DNA of 64,000 bases from Misgurnus anguillicaudatus (Eukaryota; Chordata; Actinopteri; Cypriniformes; Cobitidae): the NCBI RefSeq assembly GCF_027580225.2, contig NC_073358.2, positions 51,321,501 through 51,385,500 of the forward strand, read 5' to 3'. The translations under genes were made by a program, and so were the position numbers. The notes under the pieces are model-generated. The model did no database searches and was not told the origin of the DNA. It saw only the letters and a list, made by a program, of their open reading frames with translations. Positions within the stretch are counted from its first letter, which is position 1. Each line of letters starts with the position of its first letter. Positions 44,827 through 56,583 of this stretch are shown one piece after another.

Positions 44827-44922
44827 GAGCTTGAGGAGAACTTGAGGGAAACTCAGGCTACGGCTCAGAGGATGGAAACTCATTTGGTCCAAAAAGAGCG
44901 ACTTTATGAGGATAAGATCAAG
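44827..44922 (+). CDS. cit: citron exon 14: coiled coil
   Basis: Codons 568-599, phase 0/0. ELEENLRETQATAQRMETHL to EDKIK. Acceptor gtgtttag, donor gtaaag. The next intron (44923-49956) is 5 kb and full of transposons. Confidence 0.94.
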
Positions 44923-45108
44923 GTAAAGTTCAACACACACCACACCCATCTGAAGCCACATGTATTCTGATCGTTGCACTTCATTGTATTTTTGATTCAA
45001 TGATGTAACATCATCTGAATATATTCACTTCATTTTATTAAAGTTTAAGTAGAATCTTGTGCAGTGCAACACTACATATTATTTAAATTTGGTTACATTG
45101 TTTAAATT

Positions 45109-45586
45109 TTAACTCATTCCCGACAGACTTTTTTTAAAAAGTTGCCTTTTGATTTTCACAAATGTTTCACAAAATGCCTTCCAGGAAAATTTTTCAAATA
45201 TATCAAATGAAAGAACAGACCCTCTGCTTTCAAACAAACAAACAAAACAGGATAAAACTGTTTCATCCTATCTATATATTTTTCTCTGCTTATAAACTCT
45301 TAAATATGGGTATTTTTCTTAAAAAAATTTTTTTTGCAAAAAGCAGAAATTATTGCATTTTTGTGAAGGAATTTTGTTAGAGATCAGATTCAGAATGATT
45401 ATTAAAACATACAGAGTTTAAAATTAGTAAATAATTTTTAAAGTTTTTTGGGTTAGTGTGTCATCTAGTGGATAATTGCGGTATTACAGATTAACATAAA
45501 ACCTCATCAGAACACGTTTTTTTTTTATATGCAAATGTTTACTCTTAATTGACGAGATAACTCGTCAATGGCAGGGAAAGAGTTAA
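45109..45586. mobile_element. TTAACTC-type MITE, copy 2
   Basis: TTAACTCATTCCCGACAGAC and inverse GGCAGGGAAAGAGTTAA with TTAA at both ends. Interior shared with 1540-1898 and 63658-64000. Confidence 0.85.
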
Positions 45587-45594
45587 CAGAAACA

Positions 45595-45900
45595 TTAGCT
45601 TCGTTTCAATTACCATTCAAATTGCGTATTGAAATAGCGAATTGAAAATGCGGCAAATGGAAATACGTCAATTTTGCATAAAAAGTGTTTTTTAACTCAA
45701 TGCGGTGAGGACGCGCCTGGAAAAAACGAGCGCGCCGTTCTGCGTGTGCGATGCGACCGCATCACTTTATGAGCATGCATACCGCACACCCACATTTGAA
45801 ATAACAAATTTGAGCGCGCAAAATATGCAATATGTGAACGGCATCTAACATTGGTTAATGGAAACGCCATTATTTCGCAGTAGTTTTTTGATGACATTTA
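45595..45900. mobile_element. MITE with TTTCAATTACCATT / GTTAATGGAAACG ends
   Basis: 'gtttcaattaccattcaaat' and 'ggttaatggaaacgccatta' are imperfect inverse ends; the interior is CpG-rich. A relative with 'gtttccatca' and 'gatggaaacc' ends is at 56112-56425. Boundaries are loose. Confidence 0.45.
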
Positions 45901-46825
45901 GAAAATAATGCTACATTTTTCACAAATCTTTATTGGAAATGCAGCTAGTGATTTATACACTACTTTTTACAATTTTACAACACCTACTCATTGTTTTATA
46001 ATAATAGCAAACTCATCAAAATAATGGAATAACACAAATATAAGTATGACAATTATTTTGAGACCAAATGAATTCAAAATAAATTAAAATCATATTATAT
46101 TATATCATCTTTAATGTATTCAACCGTTCCCTAGTGTTTGCAGTAATGTCAGCTTGACGGCTTTTTATATTTTTAAACGCATTGAAGTAGTTCATATTAA
46201 TTACAGGCTTGTGTTGGCTGCTTTTCTTTATTACTCAGTCATCTATTTCAAAAATATTTTTTTTATAAAAGAAATTAATATGTTGGCACAATTAAATTTA
46301 GGCTACAAAAACATTTTGTTCTGCCCATGAGAAACATTTGACTTTTGAACGGTGGTGTAAATGTGTGATCAGGGAAAGTTTTGGATTTAAATGTCATTTG
46401 ACTTTAGTTTTGGAAAATCCAAAATTTTTTTAGGCTTGTATTTTATCTACATTTAATCTTCCCCTCCACAATAAATAAAAACATTTCATTTATTATATAT
46501 TTTTGTTTTAAAGGGGTCATTCCACAAGACTTTTTTTAAGATGTAAAAGAAATCTTTGGTATTCCCCGGAGTACATATGTAAAGTTTTAGCTCAAAATAC
46601 CACACAGATAATTTATTATAATATGTTAAAATTGCCATTTTGTAGGTGTGAGCAAAATTGGGCTGTTTTTGTGGGTGTCCTTTTAAGTGCAAATGAGCTG
46701 ATGAAATGCAAACACTGATCACCATAATGGTGGTTTGTTGAAACTCAATTGTGCTGTCAATTATTTTCTTTCTATATCTCTGCACTGAATAATATTAACC
46801 AAATGCTCTCGGCTTGTGTTATATG

Positions 46826-47266
46826 TAGGGATGCACCAATAGGTTTTTTTTGGACCGATACCGATTTAAACAGACAACTTCTGGCCGATACCGATATTAA
46901 ACACTTGTATATAATACTATACAGTTGGTCTATTAGCTAGTTTATTTCTGCATCAAATTATTTTTACTGAACATGGATTGGATCTAATTAACATTCAACT
47001 GACCAACATAATAAGAGAGGCACAAATTAAGCTAAAACAAATATAATAAGACAGCATGACAACCTTCAAAGGTGGTTTTTGCTATTCAGCATTTATTTTA
47101 TTAACAACATTAACTAATTTTTTACACATAATGGATTTCGTTATGCAGTTAATTAATAAACAATCGGTATCGGCCTTTCTCATGCTATTGCCGATATGCC
47201 GATGGTTTCAAATTCATCAAAAATCGGCCGATAAATATCGGCAGCCGATACATCGGTGCATCACTA
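46826..47266. mobile_element. hAT-type MITE with 8-bp duplication GTTATATG
   Basis: Ends TAGGGATGCACCAATAGG and CATCGGTGCATCACTA, with GTTATATG flanking both sides (46818-46825 and 47267-47274). Subterminal CGATACCGAT / ATCGGCCGAT repeats. Non-coding. Intron 14. Confidence 0.9.
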
Positions 47267-47323
47267 GTTATATGTTCATCAAATACTTTCGCTTCAAATC
47301 TGTTTAATACCAACCTTAGTCAC

Positions 47324-47978
47324 TTAACCCTTGTGCATTGTTCAAATTTACTACACTTTCATGTTGCTAGTGGATGAAAACATCCACCAAATTCAACGGC
47401 TATAAAAATGCATCAGATGAATATTTTTTCCAAATTTCCTCACACAAAACTGCCAATCAACCTCAGCACTGATCAAAACCACCAAATCTTCACAAAAATT
47501 CCATGATTTTAACCCTTTAATTGCCAAGTTTATAAGGTGTGTCACTGATTTGGGGAAAAAAAACACACAAAATGACAGACCTTCAATACAAAAAGTGATT
47601 GCAAACTGGACTTTCTTAAACCCTTTTCACAGTCTTGGGCATGCAAAAGACCGGCAAAAACATTGGCTTTAAAGCATTTTTAGTTTTTGTGTAGCATCAG
47701 TTTTAATTTTTTTCTCCCTCATTTATTGTTAGTGGCTGTTTTTTCCCCATTGACTTCCATTTTAACCACATTTTTTGATTGCAGAGCTATGACACCTTTT
47801 TATCATGCATTTTTGAATGTTGGTGTTTTTTCCTTTTTCTAAGAGGTCAAATTAGTCATTTTTACTGTTGATCACCATGTGGCCCTATTAACCCTTTAGT
47901 AGCCCTGTGCAAAAACAGGGCTTGGTTTCTGGCTTGTACATTGTGTTTTGTGGAGTATAACTCCATAATAAAATCATA

Positions 47979-48024
<46 letters not shown>

Positions 48025-48901
48025 CGTGCGTGTGTGTTTGTGTACCTGGTAATTATCACGTTGTGGGGACCAATTGTAAGGAATGCCAGTGTTTTTGTGA
48101 CCTTGTGGGGACATTTTGATGTCCCCATGAGGAAACAAGCTTATAAATCAAACAAAATGATGTTTCTTGAAAATGTGAAGTAGTAGAAGGGTTTCTGTGA
48201 TGGTTGGGGTTAGGAATGGGGCGGGTAAGGGGAATAGAATATACAGTTTGTATGGTAGAAAAAGCATGTGTGAGAAAGATTTTCTGTAAAAATTTATGAA
48301 CATCATTTACTATGAACACAAAAACAACTTCAAATAAATTGAACAATGAAGCAAGAGTAGAGGATGGACGGAGAACTAAACAATCAAACTAACTTTTAGT
48401 GTGTATGTGTGCAGGTGTGTGTGTTCAGTATTTCCAGCAGGACTTGCAGCACATCACTTGGTGCTCTCCGAAAGTGTGTCCACCACAACAGATGCAAGTG
48501 CTGACATGTTTGTTCTTTGCACCAATTGCATGTTCCCCTCTTCACTCCTGAGCTGCTGGTGTCTGTGGATTTGTGTCTGGAGAGACAGCTGCAGGAGACT
48601 GAATCTCTCTCACCAGTGCAGCAACTGGTATGCGAGGGTGATGCTCTCTCCTCAATATTGCTGCAGAGATTTTCCCAGGTCTTCTAGGAAAGCCTTCTCC
48701 TAAACAGCTTTTCACCTCCCTCGTGCATGAGTTGCTGTCCCTCCAGACAAACTTGCAGAGAGCACCAAGTGATATGCTGCAAGTCCTGTTGGAATGACTA
48801 AACACTTATGTGTTCATAATAATGATGTTCATAAATCTAATGTCTAATGCAGAGAAGATTTTTACAGAATATCTTTTTTTTCATGCACACACACGCACAC
48901 G

Positions 48902-48947
<46 letters not shown>

Positions 48948-49768
48948 AATAATATTCTTTTATTATGGAGTTATACTCCATATAACTCAATGTACAAGTC
49001 AGAAATTAAGCTTTGTTTTTGCACAGGGCTACTAAAGGGTTAATAGTGCCACATTGTGATAAACTGTAAAAATTACAAATTTGACATCTTAGCAAAAGGA
49101 AAAAACACCAACATTCAAAAATGCATGATAAAAAGGTGTCATAGCTCTTCAATCAAAAAATGTGGTTATAATGGAAGTCAATGGGGAAAAAACAGCCACT
49201 AACAATAAATGAGGGAGAAAAAATTAAAACTGATGCTACACAAAAACTAAAAATGTTTCAAAGCCAATGTTTTTACCAATCTTTGGCATGCCCAAGACTG
49301 TGAAAAAGGTAAACAAAAATCCAGTTTACAATCACTTTTTATATTGAAAATCAGTCATTTTGTGTGTGTTTTTTCCCCAAATCAGTGACACACCTTATAA
49401 ACTTGGCAATTAAAGGGTTAAAATCATGGAATTTTTGTGAAGATTTGGTAGTTTTGATCAGTACTGAGGTTGATTAACAGATTTATGAAAAAAAATTTGA
49501 AAAAATATTCATCTGATAAATTTTTACAGCCGTTGAATTTAGTGGATGTTTTCATCCACTAACAACACGAAAGGGTAGTAAATTTGCCCACGGTATATCG
49601 TTGAGTTTTTAAAAAATTTCAAAGCATTTTCTTAAAATATATGTAAATATAAGATTTTTCACCAAAAATCATTCAATTTGATAAAACAGGGAAAAAGTTG
49701 TGGCCAAATTAAGAGTTAAAAAAACCCTCTAGTGGATGAAAACATCCCCAACAACACATAAGGGTTAA
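47324..49768. mobile_element. piggyBac-like giant foldback element
   Basis: Bounded by TTAACCCTTGTGCATTG and its inverse ACACATAAGGGTTAA; TTAA plus CCCTT is the piggyBac end signature. The two halves are inverted copies for over 1 kb each: 'ttgacttccattttaaccac' (left) pairs with 'gtggttataatggaagtcaa' (right), the (GT)n at 47982-48040 pairs with the (AC)n at 48890-48944, and 'agcaggacttgcagcacatc' pairs with 'gatatgctgcaagtcctgtt'. About 190 bp with GGGGAC phrases at 48060-48240 is extra on the left side. The unpaired centre is about 48475-48755. Confidence 0.85.
48435..48800 (-). pseudogene. Possible piggyBac transposase C-terminal remnant
   Basis: In the centre of the foldback the minus strand reads REVKSCLGEGFPRRPGKISA and IPVAALVREIQSPAA in one frame, then, after a stop and a frame change, a Cys-rich stretch with TCICCGGHTFGEHQVMCC. 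A basic segment followed by a Cys-rich end is the layout of piggyBac transposase C-termini (family knowledge). The match is to layout only, and the sequence is broken. Confidence 0.35.
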
Positions 49769-49880
49769 AAATACCGGTTTTGTTGTCAGAAACCATTAAG
49801 GGTCTGATAAAACTAAATCTAATTTACAAGAAAACGTGTTAGATGCACTTAGAGGGTTTTGCATCTAAGCTCTTCATATG

Positions 49881-49922
<42 letters not shown>

Positions 49923-49956
49923 TCTGTGTATGATTTGTTTGTGGTTGTGTGTTTAG

Positions 49957-50073
49957 ATTCTGGAGGCGCAAATGAAAGTGGATCTGGCAGATAAAGAAAG
50001 TCTGGAGCAGAAGCGAGCTCAGCATGAGGAAGAAGCTCGTGAAAAATGTAAACTCATCAGTGAACAGAAAGCT
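49957..50073 (+). CDS. cit: citron exon 15: coiled coil
   Basis: Codons 600-638, phase 0/0. ILEAQMKVDLADKESLEQKR and HEEEAREKCKLISEQKA. Acceptor gtgtttag after a (GT)n tract; donor gtaagt. Confidence 0.95.
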
Positions 50074-50182
50074 GTAAGTGTCTCGAATCAAACTCAACTT
50101 TACACGAATGTTCAGAAAACCAGACAGTATTTCAACGTCAGACAAAATGACAGACTTTACAGTTGTGTGTTTCTCTCTGAAG

Positions 50183-50298
50183 ACCATCAATGCCATGGAC
50201 AATAAAATGAAGAGTCTGGAGCAGAGGATCGCTGAACTCTCAGAAGCAAATAAACTTGCTGCCAACAGCAGCATTTACACACAGAAGAACATGAAAGA
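50183..50298 (+). CDS. cit: citron exon 16: coiled coil, weak donor
   Basis: Codons 639-676 plus two bases. [20 protein letters not shown], then [18 protein letters not shown]. Acceptor tctctgaag. The only in-frame GT is 'gtttag' after AAAGA, which would add Glu-Lys at the junction compared with human NMK|AQEEM. A boundary one base earlier reproduces the human sequence but needs an AG donor. The end coordinate is therefore uncertain by a base. Confidence 0.88.
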
Positions 50299-50471
50299 GT
50301 TTAGATCAGCATTAACTTTTTTTGTCTTACTAGTTAGTAGTACCTGCTTTGAGGTCTTGCAGGTTAATTTAGTAAAGAGGTTTGGTGGTTAAAAAGTAAG
50401 AGAAGTCAATTGAAGTAAGAAACATCAGGTGCTCACAGTTTGATTGCAGCGTCTTTTGGTGTCTCTTTAAG

Positions 50472-50646
50472 GAAAGCGCAAGAGGAAATGATCTCAGAGT
50501 TACGACAACAGAAGTTTTATCTGGAGTCACAGGCAGGGAAACTGGAAGCACAGAATGCCAAACTGGAGGAACATCTGGAGAAGATGAGCCAGCAGGAACA
50601 GACCAGGAAGAGTCGGATAATGGAACTGGAGACCAGACTCAGAGAG
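50472..50646 (+). CDS. cit: citron exon 17: coiled coil
   Basis: Codons 677-735. After G (completing Glu) it reads [40 protein letters not shown] and ends LETRLRE. Acceptor taken as ctctttaag (50471); ttaaggaaag (50476) is the alternative discussed under exon 16. Donor gtgaga. Confidence 0.92.
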
Positions 50647-50904
50647 GTGAGAAGAGATTAACTGGTTTTAAAATTTTAAACAACCATATTACTTAAATAA
50701 CTAGCTGATTTACTGTGTATGGAAGCTTTTAGGACCGATATACACTACTTAATCGGCCAAAAGTGTTGTTCAGTCATGGAAAAACCTTGAAATACTTATT
50801 CAGTATTCATAACCAATATTCCAGTTTTAGAAAAATCATAATAAGTCTTACAAAGTCATAGGAAATTGTATAGTGAAAATAAATGCAAATATTTCAATAG
50901 CTAG

Positions 50905-51235
50905 TTTTTTCAATTCAATTCAATTTTATTTATATAGTGCTTTTCACAATTGGTAATTGTTTCAAATCAGCTTTACATTAATAGAAGCAGTGAAAAGCAC
51001 AGAAAATCGACATATAGCACAACATAATACACGATAGCATAAGCAGCTAAATTTGCTGCGGCTATGAATCAACATTATAAGCGAGCATATTACTAATGTA
51101 ATGTATAGAAGAGGGTGCTAAGTTAAGCCCAAGAAGGCTGCCTCCCCGGGTTGAAACCCCCCCAGGAGACCCCCCCCCCTGGACTTTTTAGCCGGGGAAA
51201 TAAAAAAAGTCCTAGGAGGGAAAAACCCTTGGGAG

Positions 51236-51240
<5 letters not shown>
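50905..51240. mobile_element. Interspersed repeat with CAATTCAATTCAATTTTATT
   Basis: 'caattcaattttatttatat' followed by 'agtgcttttcacaat' is a phrase common at the ends of fish LINE-like repeats; it continues with a C-rich 'aaggctgcctccccgggttg' stretch to the microsatellite at 51236, and 'tctcattgtcctcggggtcg' after it probably belongs to the same repeat. Class uncertain. Confidence 0.5.
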
Positions 51241-51270
<30 letters not shown>

Positions 51271-51289
51271 TACATATATACACATACAT

Positions 51290-51331
<42 letters not shown>
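51236..51331. repeat. TA/CA compound microsatellite
   Basis: (TA)n, then (CA)n, short mixed TACATA units and again (TA)n over about 95 bp, inside the repeat above. Confidence 0.95.
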
Positions 51332-51333
<2 letters not shown>

Positions 51334-51934
51334 GTCTGTTGATCTCATTGTCCTCGGGGTCGAGGACGAGACGGGGAGAGAGAAATAAAATCCTATTAGC
51401 GTAGGGGCTGTTTACATGTAATGCAAGTGTCACACAGTGTTGTGGTTTAAATCAGCTTAGTTCCAGACAGGGTAACTATTGCGACATAAGTATGTTACCC
51501 ACAGTTGAGGATTTAGCAAATTGGGGGCCCAATGCGAAGGTATCTATGGAAACTATGGGTCACCATCCGATCTTTAAAAGAAAATAAAACATGTCGGCCC
51601 GTTTGACTAAGGCCAGAAGCCCCACTGTCGTCGTTAATGCAGGTTCAGTGGCAAACGGGTCTATATGGCTAGTAAACTGCTCTCTACCAGTGAAATCTTC
51701 TTATGATAAATAATACTTTAATAAAGTCTCAGTTAACCTGAACATCAAAAAATTTGTCTAACCATGTTTTGTCAAAGCATGACATTTTATTTTGATTGTG
51801 ACAAGTATTCTAGAAATGATACTAATCCAGATTTGAAAAATCTTTTTTGACAAACAAATGTTTCCGAAATTAGATTTCTAATGCAAAATAACTTTATTTC
51901 TGTAAAAATATATACATTTTGTTAACAACTGTCC

Positions 51935-52330
51935 AACATAATCTTAAAAGCAAAAAAAAGACTTTTTTACTTAGTATTTTTGTCTTGTTTTCAGAACAAA
52001 TATAAACAAATTCTTTAATCAAGATGTATGACCTAAGAAAATAAGTCTAGTTTTTAGACAAAAAAAATTGTGCTTAAAACAAGCAAAAAAAAAAAAAATC
52101 TGCTTATGGGGTTAGAAAGAAAATCTTGAAAATTTTTCTTAAACACTTAAAATTTCAAGAAAAATTCTTACCCCTATTGGCAGATTTTATCTGCTTGTTT
52201 TAGGCACAAATTCACTTAAAACTTATATATTTTTGTCTTAACTTGACTTATTTTCTTAGGTCATTTTGCTGATCAAGTAAATACATCATGATCAAATAAT
52301 AAACGAATAAAAAACGAAGTAAGAGTCATT
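51935..52330. repeat. A/T-rich foldback repeat
   Basis: 'acctaagaaaataagtc' on the left pairs with 'gacttattttcttaggt' on the right, and 'cttaaaacaagc' with 'gcttgttttagg'. The arms are about 110 bp around a centre at about 52150. Probably a MITE; exact ends not seen. Confidence 0.7.
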
Positions 52331-52684
52331 TTTTGCAGTGTGCATCTTAAACCCAGACGTCTGCTGTCTGGGAACAAGCCTGCAGTGATATTGGTCTTAT
52401 CTGACCACCACTTTGCTTCCCAGTGGACACACTGGGCTTGGTTAATGGTTTTGAAGGGAATTCAGGCATTTTGTTGTTGTCTGGTACATCTGGAAGATCA
52501 ATTTGCTGACAGGCTAAAACATTTGAACGGGAGCACGTTCAGGCCGTAATATAATAGAAATATAATAAACTAGTCAAATAGTTAAAATGTTTATTCTTTC
52601 TAAAAGACTGCTAACGAGATGTTTGTCATATAAAGCAGTGATATGTTTGTACTTACAGCTGTGTGACTGATGTGTCTGTTTCAG

Positions 52685-52882
52685 ATGGGTCTGGAGCACG
52701 AGGAACAGAAGCTGGAGATTAAGAGACAGGTGTCTGAACTGACACTGTCATTACAGGAGAGAGAGTCTCAGATCAGCAGTCTGCAGGCGGCGCGTCACGC
52801 TTTAGAGAGTCAACTACAGCAGGCCAAAACCGAACTGGAGGAGACGACCGCAGAGGCCGAAGAGGAGATCACCGCTCTAAGA
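52685..52882 (+). CDS. cit: citron exon 18: coiled coil
   Basis: Codons 736-801, phase 0/0, 66 codons. [40 protein letters not shown] and [19 protein letters not shown]. Acceptor tgtttcag, donor gtgaga. Confidence 0.96.
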
Positions 52883-53050
52883 GTGAGACACTTTACTTGA
52901 TGGCAGACCTAAATTAGTTAATAATGAATAATGTGATGTTTTGGTTTGTGTCCGTCAAAGTTCCAAGAATAGCAAAATTGACTATAAATAAAATGAAATG
53001 TTACAAATGTGCCAACGGACAGTAATTGTGTTTCTGTTACACTCGTTCAG

Positions 53051-53104
53051 GCCCACAGAGATGAGATTCAACGCAAGTTTGATGCTTTGAGAGACAGCTG
53101 TTCG
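53051..53104 (+). CDS. cit: citron exon 19: 18-codon coiled-coil exon
   Basis: Codons 802-819: AHRDEIQRKFDALRDSCS; 54 nt, phase 0/0. Acceptor cgttcag, donor gtaagt. Confidence 0.95.
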
Positions 53105-53605
53105 GTAAGTTGAGCATTATGCACTAATATTACCCACAAGCCCTTGCACTACCGCTGTTTTAATTCTGACTGAGGTCTTTGGTTTCAAAAGAAGTGCAGT
53201 AGTGTAGTGCTACCTTTGCATGACTCTAGTGAGCGGGAATCAATTCTTCAGGGATTGGACGAGGGGCTTATAAAAATATTGATTTAAACAGCCGAAGAGG
53301 GAAAAGATCTGTACAGGTCTTCTCTTTTGTTTTGTTGGTCTTAAGCCAGTAAGTGACAGTGAAAGAATCAATACCCACTGAAGAATCAACCTGTCAGCAC
53401 GGGCAGATCTTTAATGTCTCCTTTATCCTTAACCACAGACCCTGGATCAGTCTGACCTTGAGTCATCCCTTCTGGACACAGGAGTGTCAAACAGAAGTCA
53501 GACTAGATGCAGTGTAATTTATCTGAATACTTTCCTGCAGTAATTCACGTCTAAAGACTCAGATTTACATTAGTTATTTTGCTGGTATGAAGCTTTTACT
53601 ATCTA

Positions 53606-55216
53606 CAGGGTTCCCAAGGGTCATTGAAATCCTTTAAAGTTTGTGAGGCTGGAGGGGGATTCAATGCCCTGGGAAGTTTTTGAAAATATACATACATAGA
53701 TACAGGGCATTGAAAGTGCTTGAATCTATTTTATGCAAGAAGTTTTCTGGGGAAAAAATCTATATTATTCCCTGTGTAGTGTAGGATAATATAAAAATGC
53801 TAGACTTTTTAAGCACACGTGCTAAACTTTTTGCTTTAAATGCTTATATTTTCTGTATGCAAATGTTGATTCATACCAAAATGCTTTTTTGTATAGTTGT
53901 GTTTGACACGTGAAAACGTCTCGGGTTACGTATGTGGGTGATTCTCACGAAAACTTGGTTTTTAAAATGTCAAGCATGTCAGAAAAACAAAGTCTGGAGT
54001 AAATGGGAACATTAATTTAAAAACGTTTACTTATCATTTAACACTTTTTGTAACATAATTAAAAAATTAGTCTTAAAAAATCTCATTACCGCAACAGTCA
54101 GAAAACATCAACACTGACATATTTTCAAAATGACATGACAAACCTGAAAGAACATAATTTGGAGATTCTGCACATGCATTTAAAATCAAAGTATTATGCT
54201 TCTATTAATTAAATTAACATTTAACAAGCATCTGTTGCGGTAATGATAATCAAAATGTCGTGTAAGCATTCTGACAAGACAATATTTCAAATTAACTGTA
54301 AAAAAATGATCTTACCTGGTAGCCATCTTGAAGTAACTGGTCCATGTGCTTGGTCACTCAAAATCAAACTTTATGAAAATTCTGTATGTGTGCTTAAACT
54401 GTTCTCAAAAAGTGTTGCGGAGGATGAGAACATCGGGCATGGACACATCATTTTCCTAATTTTTCTTCATTATTATTATTATACATGAATATTCAGTAAA
54501 TTTTTTTTCTGTCATCTAAAGTAGTCTAGCAAAACATCCATTTATTTATTTCTTCTTAATATTTTTGTGTTAATTTGATTAAATTACAACATAACGCATG
54601 TTTAAACACAGCCAGACACATTGCGGTAATGAGAATTTCAGCAGAAAATGAGATAAAATTTCCAATTATAAATTCTTATGTTGAAATCACACATTGTGCA
54701 AGGTAGAACACAGTATTGTGATAATTCTGATGCTTTTTATTGTTACTATATTACACATTTTAAAGCTAAAATCATTAGTGCCGTGGTGTTTCAATGGTTT
54801 CGTGAGAATCACCCATGTAACTGTTGTTCCCTGAGAAGGGAACGAGACGCTGCGTCTCTGTTGCCATACTTTCTGCGTCCCTGTAACGGCGTCTTTGGCA
54901 ATATTTCAGATAGCGATATACTTCCTGACTCCCGCGTCACCCTGTCTTTGTCGTTAAGCCTCACCGTTGGTTGTATTTGATATACACATTCAGAAGCACT
55001 TACCACTGGAGGCGTCCCCAAAGTGTCACCACAGTGACGCAGCGCGAGTTCCCTCAAAAGGGAACTGTAACAATGTATCTTAAAAGGTAACACGATGTAA
55101 CCTTGCTCTCACTTGAAATGTGTCCCCACATTTAGTACTTGAATTTGATGGTATTGGACCTAGAAGGTTTTTGAAAGGTCCTTAAATTTGAAGTTAACTA
55201 AGGTGTGGGAACCCTG
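53606..55216. mobile_element. Composite CAGGGTTCC element, copy 4, interrupted
   Basis: Outer ends CAGGGTTCCCAAGGG and GTGGGAACCCTG, with inner 'ttgttccctgagaagggaac' as in the other three copies. It is split by the 879-bp element at 53936-54814, which landed within the inner block. Confidence 0.85.
53936..54814. mobile_element. Nested element with GGGTGATTCTCACGAAA ends
   Basis: GGGTGATTCTCACGAAA and TTTCGTGAGAATCACCC are exact 17-bp inverted ends. ATGT lies on both sides, and other copies of the host read 'acgtatgtaactg' across the site, so a 4-bp duplication fits. The interior repeats 'attacc(g)caa' phrases; there is no coding frame. Confidence 0.88.
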
Positions 55217-55514
55217 TAAAGCTGAACAAGAAGGCTGATTGGTTGACAGTCTCAAACCCTTTGCCCTTAGATGTGACATCATAGTAATAAGTCTCTTTAT
55301 GCCTTCATCTATATTCCATCTACATCTATCTAGATTTTACTAAACTATATTGTTTTACCAAAAATAACTTGATGTTGATATTTCTATTGATTAACTTGAC
55401 TCCATTGGTGTTGAATCTGGAATATTTCAGTGGTTAGGTAACAGAGAAGTGATTGTGGTAGATTGGATACTAATGAAAATAATATGCGGATGATGATGAT
55501 GATGATGATGGCAG

Positions 55515-55712
55515 GTAATCACAGACCTGGAGGAGCAGTTGACCCAGCTGACCCAAGAGAACGCTGAGCTGAACCGACAGAACTTCTACCTATCCAAACA
55601 ACTGGACGAGATGACGGTGGAGAACGAGGAACGGATCCAACTCGATCAAGATGTGGACCGCCTGCGTCGCGAGGTTGCTGACAGAGAGATGCACCTCAAC
55701 AACCAGAAACAG
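55515..55712 (+). CDS. cit: citron exon 20: coiled coil
   Basis: Codons 820-885, phase 0/0. [39 protein letters not shown] and [15 protein letters not shown]. Acceptor gatggcag, just after a (GAT)n run; donor gtacat. Confidence 0.95.
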
Positions 55713-55844
55713 GTACATAAGCACACGGATACACACACTAGCACGCAAAACTTGGACCACAAGGAGAAGTCACATAAACTCTTTGGATTGTCTAGATCAA
55801 AAGTTCAGTGCTTTTATATTATCGTTTGTGCCGGTCCGTTTCAG

Positions 55845-56038
55845 AACATAGAGACTTTGAAGACCACATGCAGTATGCTGGAAGAGCAGGTGGTGGAACT
55901 GGAAAGTCTAAATGATGAACTCTTGGAGAAAGAAAGGCAATGGGAGAACTGGAGATCTGCTCTGGAGGACGAGAAGAACCAGGCAGAGCGCAGAACCCGA
56001 GACATGCAGAGACTGCTGGACAACGAGAAGCAAAATCG
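55845..56038 (+). CDS. cit: citron exon 21: coiled coil
   Basis: Codons 886-949 plus two bases. [40 protein letters not shown] and [11 protein letters not shown], then the split Arg. Acceptor gtttcag, donor gtaaga. Confidence 0.95.
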
Positions 56039-56111
56039 GTAAGACTTGGGGTTTCCATGATCCAAACGTAAAGCAAATCTTTTCAAAAAAAGAAAAACAA
56101 AAAATGCCAAT

Positions 56112-56425
56112 TAGGTGCGTTTCCATCAAGTTGTTTGAGCAAATGATGGTGATATTGGTAACCAACAGTAAATTAAACAAGGCACGCTTAGAAAATGGAG
56201 CTAGGACTGCGTTTAGTTACAATTGGGTAAGTTATAAATTTACTAGCAGTGCAGCTTGTAATAGCCAAACTGAATACTGTGCAAAGAAGAAGGAATGCAG
56301 CATTTTTGATGCGGGCACTAGCAGCAAGGGCATTATAGCGAGCATAAAAACTTTAGCAAATTTTTTGTTGTTTCCATCACTCGTTTATTATGCGATACTT
56401 TAAAATGGTGATGGAAACCCAGCTA
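56112..56425. mobile_element. MITE with GGTGCGTTTCCATCA ends
   Basis: 'ggtgcgtttccatcaagttg' and 'atggtgatggaaacccagct' are near-inverse ends; the interior shows no coding homology. Confidence 0.6.
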
Positions 56426-56583
56426 GTGAGACATAAAACACATTTTACGTTACAGTGCTTGAAAATATTTAATTTGTCAAGTTGCTTTTAAATAAACTTT
56501 TTTATTTAATTTGCCAGTCTTTCACAATCTCACAAACCCTCTCAGACTCAACACAGATGAAATTAAAGTCATTATTATTGCAG

